From assembly GCF_045679555.1 (NCBI RefSeq), contig NC_092098.1, positions 20,552,038 to 20,616,037 of the forward strand: a DNA stretch of 64,000 bases, read 5' to 3'. The stretch's first letter is position 1; every line of letters begins with the position of its first letter. Below are positions 1 to 64,000 of this stretch, in pieces. Under the pieces are notes generated by a model, which was not told the DNA's origin, made no database searches, and was given only the letters and a program-made list of their open reading frames with translations. This DNA is from Salvelinus alpinus (lineage: Eukaryota > Chordata > Actinopteri > Salmoniformes > Salmonidae). The translations under genes were made by a program, and so were the position numbers.

Positions 1-1262
1 ACCTACCATCGCTCAGTCAGACTGCTCTATCAAATCATAGACTTAATTATAACATAATACACAGAAATACGAGCCTTAGGTCATTAATATGGTCGAATCT
101 GGAAACTATGATCTCGAAAACAAAACGTTTATTCTTTCAGTGAAATACGTACCCGTTCCGTATTTTATCTAACGGGTGGCATCCATAAGTCTAAATATTC
201 CTGTTACATTGCACAACCTTCAATGTTATGTCATAATTACGTAAAATTCTGGCAAATTAGTTCGCAACGAGCCAGGTGGCCCAAACTGTTGCATATACCC
301 TGACTCTGCGTGCAATGAACGCAAGAGAAGTGACACAATTTCACCTGGTTAATATCGCCTGCTAACCTGGTTTTCTTTTGGCTAAATATGCAGGTTTAAA
401 AATATATACTTCTGTGTATTGATTTTAAGAAAGGCATTGATGTTTATGGTTAGGTACAGTCGTGCAACGATTGTGCTTTTTTCGCAAAAGCGCTATTGTT
501 AAATCATCCCCCGTTTGCCAAAGTTGGCTGTCTTTGTTAGAATAAATATTCTTCACATAGTTCTCAACGAGCCAGGCGGCCCAAACTGCTGCATATACCC
601 TGCCTCTGTTGCAAGAGAAGTGACACATTTTCCCTAGTTAAAATAAATTCATGTTAGCAGGCAATATTAACTAAATATGCAGGTTTAAAAAATATATACT
701 TGTGTATTGATTTTAAGAAAGGCATTGATATTTATGGTTAGGTACACCTTGGCTCAACGACAGTCCTTTTTCGCGAATGAGCACCGCATCGCTTATATGC
801 AACGCAGGACACTCTAGATAAACTAGTAATATCATCAACCATGTGTAGTTAACTAGTGATTATGATTGATTGATTGTTTTTTACAAGATAAGTTTAATGC
901 TAGCTAGCAACTTACCTTGGCTTCTTACTGCATTCGCGTAACAGGCAGGCTCCTCGTGGAGTGCAATGTAATCAGGTGGTTAGAGCGTTGGACTAGTTAA
1001 CCGTAAGGTTGCAAGATTGAATCCCCGAGTTGACAAGGTAAAAATCTGTCGTTCTGCCCCTGAACAAGGCAGTTAACCCACCGTTCCTAGGCCGTCATTG
1101 AAAATAAGAATGTGTTCTTAACTGACTTGCCTAGTTAAATAAAGGTGTAAAAAAAAAATTTGGGGCCAAATCGGTGTCCAAAAATACAGATTTCCGATTG
1201 TTATGAGAACTTGAAAGCGGCCCTAATTAATCGGCCATTCCGATTAATCAGTCGACCTCTAC
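1..1262. repeat. salmonid DNA-element repeat with internal duplication
   Basis: Ends on the right with gattaatcagtcgacctcta, an end I recognise from abundant salmonid repeats. The left end is outside. Two internal blocks are direct copies: about 257-480 and 560-760 (shared: caacgagccagg, gcatataccctg, atgcaggtttaaa, ttttaagaaaggcattgat). Includes a SINE piece at 972-1147. Not coding. Confidence 0.7.
972..1147 (+). repeat. tRNA-derived SINE within the repeat
   Basis: gtggttagagcgttggacta head, B-box-like agattgaatcc, tgacaaggtaaaaatctgtc, and tail gcctagttaaataaaggtg. Same family as the SINE after the 33-bp head array. Confidence 0.85.
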
Positions 1263-1270
1263 TCCTAGGG

Positions 1271-3472
1271 CAGTGGTTCCCAAACTTTTAATAGTCCCGT
1301 ACCCCTTCAAACATTCAACCTCCAGCTGCGTACCCCCTCTAGCACCAGGATCAGCACACTCTCAAATGTTGTTTTTTGCCATCATTGTAAGCCTGCCACA
1401 CAAACATATGATACATTTATTAAACATAAGAATGAGTGTGAGTTTTTGTCACAACACGGCTCGTGGGAAGTGACAAAGAGCTCTTATAGGACCAGGGCAC
1501 AAATAATAATATTATAATAATCAATTATTTTGCTTTAAGCCTTCTTACATATAAAACCTTATTTGTACATCGAAAATGGTGAATAACTCACCACAGGTTA
1601 ATGAGAAGGGTGTGCTTTAAAGGATGGGATGCACAATGTTTGGTGAGTGTCTTAAATCATTTTCCACACAGTCTGTACCTATATTTAGTTTTCATGCTAG
1701 TGAGGGCTGAGAATGCACTCTCACATAGGTACATGGTTGCAAAGGGCATCAGTGTCTTAACAGCACGACTTGCCGAGGCAAGAAACTCTGAGCGCAGACC
1801 AATCCAGAAATCTGGCAGTGGCTTCTGATTTAAATTACATTTTCACAGAAACGCTTGTTGCAATTTCGATGAGGATCTCTTGTTCAGATATCGGTAAGTG
1901 GACTGGAGGCAGGGCATGATAGGGATAATGAATCCAGTTGTTTGTGTCGTACGTTTCAGGAAAGTACCTGCGTAATTGCTCACTCGGGTGCTTCTCTATA
2001 TCACATTTGACATTGTCCGTAAGCTTGAGTTCATTTGCGCACAAAATAAATCATACAATGATGGAAAGACCGGTGTGTTGTCCTTGTTAATGCAGACTGA
2101 AAAGAGCTCCAACTTCTTAATCATAGCCTCAATTTTGTCCCGCACATTGAAAATAGTTGCAGAGAGTCCCTGTAATCCTAGATTCAGATCATTCAGGCGA
2201 GAAAAAACAGCACCCAGATAGGCCAGTCGTGTGAGAAACTCATCATCATGCAAGAGTGAAAATTATGGTCAGTAAAGAAAACTTTAAGCTCGTGTCAATA
2301 CCTTTTCTCTTGATAACCAGTGTACTGCATTATTCGCGTTACATGGTCGCTGCCCATATCATTGCATAATGCAGAAAATACATGGGAGTTCAGGGGCCTT
2401 GCTTTAACAAAGTTAACCATTTTCACTGTAGTTTCCAAAACGTTTTTCAAGCTGTCAGGCATGCCCTTGGCAGCAAGAGCCTCTCGTGGATACTGCAGTG
2501 TACCCAAGTGGCGTCGGGAGCATCTACTTGCACGCGCGTTACCACTCCACTATGTCCCGCTGTCATGGCTTTTGCACCATCAGTACAGATACTAACACAT
2601 CTTAATCACCAAAGTCCATTTGATGTCACAAAGCTGTCCAGTACTTAAAAAATATCCTCATGTTGTCCTGAAGGGCGTGTGGGTTGAATAATTTGCATAT
2701 TTGCAGAAGAGGATGTCTTCCTTAATTGACCCCCCATTAATGTAACAGACATATACCAGGAGCTGTGCCAGGCCCACCACGTCTGTTGACTCATCCAGCT
2801 GTAATGCATAGAATTCACTGGCTTGTATGCTAAGCAGTAATTGTTTCAAAACATCTCCTGCCATGTCACTGATGCGTCGTGAAACAGTGTTGTTTGATGA
2901 AGGTATTGTCTGTATAGTTGTTTTGTGGCCTTTTCTCCCAGCAATGTCCCAGCCATATCCGCAGCAGCAGGAAGAATTAAGTCCCCCACAATAGTATGGG
3001 GCTTGTCTGTCCTAGCCACTCGGTAGCTTACCATATAAGACTCTTCTAGCTCCTTCTTATTAATGGTATCTGTTGCTTTTATTCATGTCTTACTACTCAA
3101 AAGTTGTCTTTATTCTCTCTCAAAAACTCATGTGGCTTATTTTTCAAAGTGTCATGTTTCTAAAATGTCTGCGCGAGATGAAGGTTTCCCACGAGAGAGT
3201 AACGGTTAATGTGATTGGATGTTAACTATTTGACTAGGCTACCTGTATTTGACATTGTGTTGTTATTTCGCTGAACACTAGATGGTTTAATTTTATTTTT
3301 GGCGGTGAAACGAGGCTACTCCGGCGAGAGAAAAACCTCACCCAAATGTATAGCCCCGTTGGAAAATGTAAATGTACTGTTTGAAAATGTGAAGAGAAAA
3401 TCACATTTGGATGACATTTTTATTTGGTGTACCCCCGACGGCGTTGTGCGTACCCCAGTTTGGGCATAGCTG
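1271..3472 (-). mobile_element. hAT transposon (ZBED5-like), decayed
   Basis: TIR-like ends: cagtggttcccaaact at left; at right agtttgggcatagctg, inverted. Flanks tcctaggg and atctagag match at 5 of 8 positions, a worn 8-bp TSD. Minus-strand fragments read LLLSIQASEFYALQLDESTD, VFSALCNDMGSDHVTRIM, LGAVFSRLNDLNLGLQG and LPISEQEILIEIATSVSV, i.e. a hAT transposase of the ZBED5/SCAND3 type, in several frames. Inactive. Confidence 0.85.
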
Positions 3473-3480
3473 ATCTAGAG

Positions 3481-4571
3481 CAACATATAATGACAGAAGA
3501 GAAGCTGCATGTATCTAATTATAGACAAGTTGACTAACACATAGCTTACCAAAATATCAGAAATTATAAGCAGAAACGTATCGAAATCAGGCCCCAAAAA
3601 AACATGCACCCCTTGTCAAACTCGTTCCGCCCTCTGACTAGCCTACAGCACATTTTCTATATTAGCGGGTTAGGGTCTGGTGGGGGCCTCAGATTTTAAC
3701 TGTTTTATATATAGTCGTGCAGTTGCTGATGAGTTATTAGCAATAGCAATCTACTCGCTAAATGTTTGTCTTAAATGGGCAGTGTCCTATTTTAAAATCT
3801 CAAAACAACATACTTTAGAATTGCATTTGTTTCTAAAGAATAGAGTAATGACTTGCATTGCTAAATTATATTACACAGCTTTTTAATACATACATAAATA
3901 CATATCATAATAACCAAAAGAAGTCTATTAATAGCTGAATATAGGGAGAACGCATGCCAATCTATTAGCCCTGCATAACTGCAATGCATTTAAGAACTAC
4001 ACCATGTCTGGACCAGTAGAAATTCTGTTCGGGCCAGCAGAGTTTTTGGCCAACTGGCCCAATTGGGCCAGTGAGGAAGAAATGTAACTTTGGACTCTGG
4101 CGTGTTTCACATGCCGCTACAGAGTGGTGACGCATAGGCAATTTACTGTGCTTTGATTGACAAACATCAAGCTTGACTAGTTTCTAAAAGGTGTTGAACC
4201 GACTGAATAAAGTCGATCCCTTATATCCTTGCCATTCATAAATCATACAACCTAGTTAAGTCCATGCTATCGCATCTGGACAAGTAAACTAAAGATCTTG
4301 TTTGTATTATATTTTTTGATTTGAAGTCCCATCAGGACTTGCCAGACAGTGACGTTAAAGTGAGTGACTCGTCAGTAGCCTATTGAATTGGTCATTTGTC
4401 TCCCTAATTTGCATACAGGTAGGCTTTTTGGCGATTCTCTGCAGATAAATGATGAAAACATTTGATGAAGATGGTGAATTCTCCTTACTTCAGGAACAAT
4501 AGGTAGGCTAGTGGAGAGAGCCTCACTCTGGTCTGTGTTGTATTAACCAGGTATTATTGTTCCTCTCTCAG
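3481..4571 (+). other. thoc2 intron, no recognised features
   Basis: 1.1 kb up to the first visible exon. No exon-like or repeat sequence that I can support. Confidence 0.5.
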
Positions 4572-35767
<31,196 letters not shown>

Positions 35768-35812
35768 TGTGTTCTAGGTCAGTCAGCGAAGGTAAGTAGT
35801 AATGGAATATTA

Positions 35813-37132
35813 CACTGAACAAAAATATAAACGCAACGTGCAACAATATAAAGATTTTACTGAGTTACAGTTCATATAAGGAAATCAGTCAATTGAAATA
35901 AATAAATTAGCCCCTAATCTATGGATTTCACATATGTATCTGTTGGTCACAGATACCCCAAAAAAAATAAGTAGGGGTGTGGATCAGAAAATCAGTCAGT
36001 ATCTGGTGTGACTACCATTTGCCTCATGCAGTGGGACATCTCCTTGGCATTGAGTTGATCAGGCTGTTGATTGTGGCCTGTGGAATGTTTTCCCACTCTT
36101 CAATGGTTGTGTGAAATTGCTGGATATTGTCAGGAACTGGAACACGCTGTCATACCCGTCGATCCAGAGCATCCCAAACTTGCTCAATGGTTGACATGTC
36201 TGTTGAGTATGCAGGTCATGGAAGAACTGGGACATTTTCAGCTTCCAGGAATTGTGTACAGATCCTTGCGACATGGAGCCATGCATTATCATGCTGAAAC
36301 ATGAGGTGATGGCAGCGGATGAATGGCACAACAATGGGCCTCAGGAGCTCGTTACGGTATCTCTGCATTCAATCCGCTCGCCCACATGACGCCGTCTTCC
36401 AGGTATAGTTGAAACCGGGATTCATCTGTGAAGAGCTCACTTCTCCAGCGTGCCAGTGGCCGTTGAAGTTGAGCATTTGTCCACTGAAGTGGGTTACGAC
36501 ACCAAACTGCAGTCAGGTCAAGACCCTGGTGAGGACGACGAGCACGCTGAGATGGTTTCTTACAGTTTGTGCAGAAATTCTTTGGTTGTGCAAACCCACA
36601 ATTTCATCAGCTGTCCGGGTGGCTGGTCTCAGACGATCCCGCAGATGAAGAAGCCTGATGTGGAGGTCCTTGGCTGGCGTGGTTACATGTGGTCTGCGGC
36701 TGTGACGCTAGCTGGGCGTACTGCCAAATTCTCTAAAACAACGTTATGGTAGGGAAATGAACATTAAATTCTCTGGCAACAGCTCTAGTGGACATTCCTG
36801 CAGCCAGCATGCCAATTGCACACTCCCTCAAACTTGAGTTATCTCTGGCATTGTGTTGTGACACAACTGTACATTTTAGTGTGGCCTTTTATTGTCCCCA
36901 GCACAAGGTGCACTTGTGTAATGATCATGCTGTTCAATCAGCTTCTTGATATGCCACACCTGTCAGTTCGGTGGATTATCTTGGCAAAGGAAAATACTCA
37001 TTAACAGGGATGTAAACTAATTTGTGCCCAAAAATGCTTTTTGTGTGTATGGAACATTTCTGGGATATTTTATTTCAGCTCATGAAAAATGGGACCAACA
37101 CTTTACATGATGCGTTTATATTTTTGTTCAGT
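35813..37132 (-). mobile_element. decayed Tc1-like element, copy 2 (inverted)
   Basis: TIRs cactgaacaaaaatataaacg (left) and gcgtttatatttttgttcag (right) next to TA. Minus-strand fragments carry a transposase of the same family as 23955-25525, e.g. AAITSCFSMIMHGSMSQGSV in a shifted frame. Frameshifts throughout. It lies between the thoc2 stop exon and its presumed last 3'UTR exon. Confidence 0.9.
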
Positions 37133-38109
37133 ATAATTGAGAAATTCATTTACATCATCCCAATTTAACATTATTACCTTTGACTTTCAAATGTTTGTGT
37201 GATTTGGTCAGTGTCTAAAACGTATCTTATTTCTTCCTCTCCTTCCTTTCCCTCCCCTTCCCATCTGTGGGCTGCAGCAGACCTGGAGAAGCCGTGCTTT
37301 TAACCCAGACAGTCACCCTCCCTCATCCTGTACCACGTTGTTAACTAGTGCTCTATTTTCTCTGCCTTGTTCAGTCTGAGAGGAGGCCGCATCTCAAATG
37401 TTACTCTCATTTCTGCCTGTGTTGTTTCTGTTGTAACTGCCCGCAAGTCATGTTAGTTGTAGTGTTTGGAACTTGCAGATCTATTCTTCTTTTTTTCGTT
37501 TCAGTAACCAGGTATTATTATAATTTTTTTTACTTTTGAATATTGGCACAATGTGCTATTCAAATCACAAAATGATATTCTACTCAGAAAGAAAACTGGT
37601 AACTGTATTAAACGCTCTCTTGAAATCATCAGGTCATACATTCGATAATCACAAACGCTTGATGAAAAAATGCACCTGTTTTATGTTGTCAGGTTCCTCC
37701 CCTACGGCTTGTTTTATTGGCATTAATAGACACTCTCCATATTTGCTTTTGCCTCATTTAGGGTTACATGTCTATTTATTTCTCCTTTTTATCCAAGCAA
37801 GTCTTTAGGCAAAGATTGAGTGAAATGATACAAATGACCAGTTTGTATATTATGTGTACAATAATAAAGAAGGTAACATGTAAGTCATGTCATATCTGTT
37901 ATGTTTATTTTTTGATGTCCCCTTGCTATGTCCATTATGCGATTGTGTGTTATCAGGTTTTTAAATCATTTGTAAAATGACAGTTACTCCTTGAAGCAAA
38001 TATAATTGTAAAAATGTCAAAGCTTTGTACTCCAAATACAAATGTTTCAGAAACAACTTTTTGGAGTTTTTATCTGCTGTACTCGACAAGTGTATGCTTT
38101 TTTTTAACT

Positions 38110-38115
38110 AATAAA
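38110..38115 (+). terminator. thoc2: thoc2 poly(A) signal
   Basis: AATAAA followed after about 35 nt by tgtctggtgttc and a T run, a usual GU/U-rich downstream element. An earlier AATAAA at 37863-37868 is an alternative. Confidence 0.6.
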
Positions 38116-38149
38116 TGATAGTTTTCCTAGTGAGCCATTCGTGTCTGGT

Positions 38150-41049
38150 GTTCTTTTTTTTTTTTACTAGGGTTATGTGCCATTCCACATCACTTCTTAC
38201 AGTTAAGCTGACGTAACAGACTGTTCAGTAGGTCAGCTGCTGATATACTACAGTTCTAAAATCAAGTATTTACTCAAAAGTATTGCCTTCTACATTGACA
38301 CAACTCTAGACTTCCTCTAAGTTAGAGAGTGTCAAGTTCCCACACTGAAATTGTCCACAGAGAAAGCTCTAAACTTTGCACAAAGAGAAATCTCCAGTGT
38401 TCAGCAGGGCTATACAGCCTTATAGGGAATACTGCTACAGTTTATTTTCTGATATATACAGAAAGCTCTTAAATACATTACAAATGTATTAGTCTAGTGT
38501 TCAGACAAGGCTTCCAGTCTTGTTGATACTTTACAGTGGAAAGCATTCTCTTGTTCCTCTTTCCCTCAGTGTTTTAGCTTGGTTGTAAATCATACATGAG
38601 TTATTTGGCTTTACATTATTTATCACACAAAAGCCCCAGACCAACTTCTGTCCAGTCTGGCAATCCTGCTATTTTATACCTGGCTGGCAAGGCACTCTGC
38701 TATTCCTCTATACTGGAAATACCCCTTTCTCACTGGAAATATTCTTTGCAATATAGTGCATTGTCATGAAATAATTGCTCACATATACCATTTGACTGTA
38801 CGTCAGGGCAATCCATATTGATTGTCCATATTGCGTTATTCTCTGCCCGTTTCAAGATAATGCTTGGAGGCTGGCAAGTTGGCTGGGTACATGATCATAT
38901 TTCCTGGTTTCTTCCTGTGTGATATGTGGTGCAGTATGATTGCTGGAGATATGAGGATGATGAAATATATTGTTCCTGTATGACAAAGAATACCATTCAA
39001 TATCTTAAGAATATTCAAAAATAACCCATTTTAAATCCGTTTTTATTTACAAAATGTAATAAAATTCTTTGTACAGGACCTCACTAACAAGGTTCAGTAT
39101 GTCCACACATGCAGTTCTTGTTATCACTATGCAGCTTGGCAGTTTTCTCATTGCTGCGGTGCAGTTACAAATAAAAGAACCAAAAGGATCAAATGAGTTC
39201 TAAAGTTGAGATTGTTAACTTCCTAGGGTCTGCTTTAGGTTGCAGTTTGGTAAAGCGATCACCAATTCCACATGCATTTTACTTGGGTAAAAATGATGAG
39301 AAGCCTTCATTTAATAAAATCAACTAAACAAATATACGTTTCTTAACATTTATGGTCCTCCGTGGTTCATAAAGAATTCTCATATTCATCATCAGTTTTG
39401 TCTTGGTATGTCTTCAAAGTGTAGTGGATCACAGTTTTTGCAGAAACATTAAAACATAAATACTCGTTGTATTCTTCTGATCTCTCTCTCTCCACTCTCA
39501 TTGCTCATCATTCACTACATAACCCAATCTCAACAGAAAACAAACGGGTACAAAAAAAGTAATGTAAATTACAACCAGATACAGTGTGCTATTATTTACC
39601 CAACATGTTAATATAATAGAGAGCTCCCTCTTTAAAGATATCATTGGATTGCATTGCAATAAGACTTACATTTATAAACCTTTTTCCATTTTAATGTGTA
39701 AGAAATGTAGCAGATTTTGGTTAGGAGTACTTAAACCTTTTATATATTGTTAAAAGGGGTGTACTGTTTATAACCAAACACATATTATGCTTGGTACTCC
39801 TATACTGCAAATATCCAAGTGTTCTCTACAACTGTTTGTACTCTGTTCAATCAAAAAAAACAATAACAATAAGACACCATATGTGTTTTAAAACTGATCA
39901 CATCTTCATAAAATCTGTTTTCAATTTAACATTTTTGGCAGTAGTGACAAGTGTGACCCAAGTTAAATATTGCATTTGTTTTAACCAGTCATGTTATGCT
40001 GCTGCCATGATAAAATGTCAGTTTGTCCATCAGGCTCTGAGAAAATTGACAGCACCTAAGACCTTTTGAATAACCAATGGTTTCAAATTATGCAAATTTT
40101 TTAAATACAGAATAAGGGTACAATATTGTCATTTTCTATTGATCCTATCCTATTGATTGAAGTTTATCTTAGATTATTATATGACATTGAACATAATTGT
40201 ATAGTAAAATAGGCAGATGACTAGTACGTTAAATAAAACGGGAAAAAATTTGTAAATGTTTTACCACTAAAATATGCCTGTAAAGGATTGAAATGACTTA
40301 AAATGTTCTCTGGGATAAGTTTCTTAATGGCAAGTAATGGCATTTTTTTCGTCAAAATAATTAAACAAAAACTTTCCCACGTATATAGATTACAACAGTA
40401 TCAATGTTTTCTTTCTTTCCTCCCCTATATTATTTTTTGATTCTGTATTTTCAAGTGAACCAAAATGGAGTTGCATTGCTGTGACGCTGAATGCTCCGTA
40501 AGGCACTAAGAGAGGCAGGTCCCATATTTCAATAAACAAGTCCTATTGTGTCACTGTCGTTGATTATCGTGCCAGGTTTGGCATCCCAAGATGGGCATTT
40601 GTTGACTGTGGGTTTGGGTCCAAGCTGATGACCATGTCTGTCGCCTCCAGGGTGCCAGCCATTGCGGGTTGTATTCCTCCAGAGTGACTGTACCTTCCTG
40701 CAGAGACACCAGCGGAAGGGACAGACTTCAGATCTGTAAAACTGGAATGGGATTTCAACAGTTTTTTTTTGTGACACTATAAAAGGTTATATTTTTCAGT
40801 AATAGGGGAACCTACATAAACATTTGGGTATTTGGGGCCCTTGAAGGCTAGAATTCAACAGCATTAAAAATTTGTATTTGTAGCCTATACTCGACATAAA
40901 AATAGTATAGAACTACTATACAATACATGCATTACCCATGTTGAAAACATTATCAGCTTATAACATTGTATTGAAATGGCATACAGTTACAGGGTGACAC
41001 ATTCAGAGACACTGCCCAACTGGGACAAAATGTTGGAGACACATACCCC
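38150..41049 (-). other. gria3: probable gria3 3'UTR and gene-gene boundary
   Basis: 2.9 kb, AT-rich, no ORF over 92 codons and no recognised repeat. It directly follows the gria3 stop codon (minus strand) and meets the thoc2 poly(A) site. Minus-strand AATAAA candidates lie at about 38441-38446 and 39042-39047; which one is used cannot be told. AMPA receptor genes usually have long 3'UTRs. Confidence 0.5.

Positions 41050-64000
<22,951 letters not shown>

Larger units (their letters stand above)
35768..38135 (+). other. thoc2: thoc2 3'UTR with an intron (about 35792-37277)
   Basis: After the stop, 24 nt of UTR end at the donor GAAG|gtaagt (35791/35792). A pyrimidine-rich tract at 37226-37265 leads to a NAGNAG acceptor, gctgcagcag (AG at 37276-37277 and 37279-37280). 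The last exon then runs to a poly(A) signal at 38110-38115. The intron is filled by a Tc1 copy. The junction is under 50 nt from the stop, so it should not trigger NMD. Inferred from splice signals only. Confidence 0.6.

Noticed and set aside
972..1060. Possible tRNA gene
   Set aside because: A- and B-box-like tracts belong to a SINE; no acceptor stem pairing visible.

Overview
This is a vertebrate genomic window, almost certainly from a salmonid fish (Oncorhynchus, Salmo or Salvelinus type). Two intron-rich genes face each other tail to tail, and their introns are packed with Tc1/mariner, hAT, LINE and tRNA-derived SINE repeats of salmonid type. The two genes are thoc2 (THO complex subunit 2, nuclear mRNA export; + strand, about 4.57-38.13 kb) and gria3 (AMPA glutamate receptor subunit GluA3; - strand, last coding base 41,050, continuing past the right edge). 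The human orthologues are also neighbours in convergent orientation at Xq25, so the synteny supports both names. The fish may carry two copies of each gene from the salmonid genome duplication; which copy this is cannot be told here.

Layout. 1-4.57 kb: an upstream thoc2 intron holding a salmonid DNA-element repeat, a SINE tail and a decayed hAT element with TIRs. 4.57-35.77 kb: 22 coding exons of thoc2 that join in phase into 1,003 codons plus a stop, about the C-terminal 60% of the protein; earlier exons lie left of the window. Two of its introns carry minor-spliceosome (U12) signals, one GT-AG and one AT-AC. Introns hold a minisatellite built from copies of the next exon's splice acceptor, a 15-unit SINE-head array, a long TG microsatellite, Tc1 elements and a nearly intact 4.6-kb LINE with a 2A-like motif. 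35.8-38.1 kb: a probable 3'UTR intron (filled by a Tc1 copy) and last 3'UTR exon. 38.15-41.05 kb: AT-rich, probably mostly gria3 3'UTR.

41.05-64 kb: gria3 on the minus strand, with the M4/C-tail exon, the mutually exclusive flip and flop exons (115 nt each), the S2 exon with its ADAR R/G editing hairpin, the M3 exon and the M1-M2 pore exon with an unedited Q codon. The flip-flop intron contains a Sleeping-Beauty-type Tc1 element split by a hAT insertion with a perfect 8-bp TSD. Other introns hold a LINE, a 34-unit 30-bp minisatellite resembling tRNA-Glu, a SINE, a solo LTR with a 5-bp TSD and a long TC microsatellite.

The genes are unrelated in function (mRNA packaging/export and fast excitatory transmission). 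There is no operon or defence system here. The less ordinary signals are RNA-processing ones (decoy acceptors, U12 introns, the editing hairpin) and mobile-element ones (2A-like peptide, Pol III A-box arrays, nested transposons).
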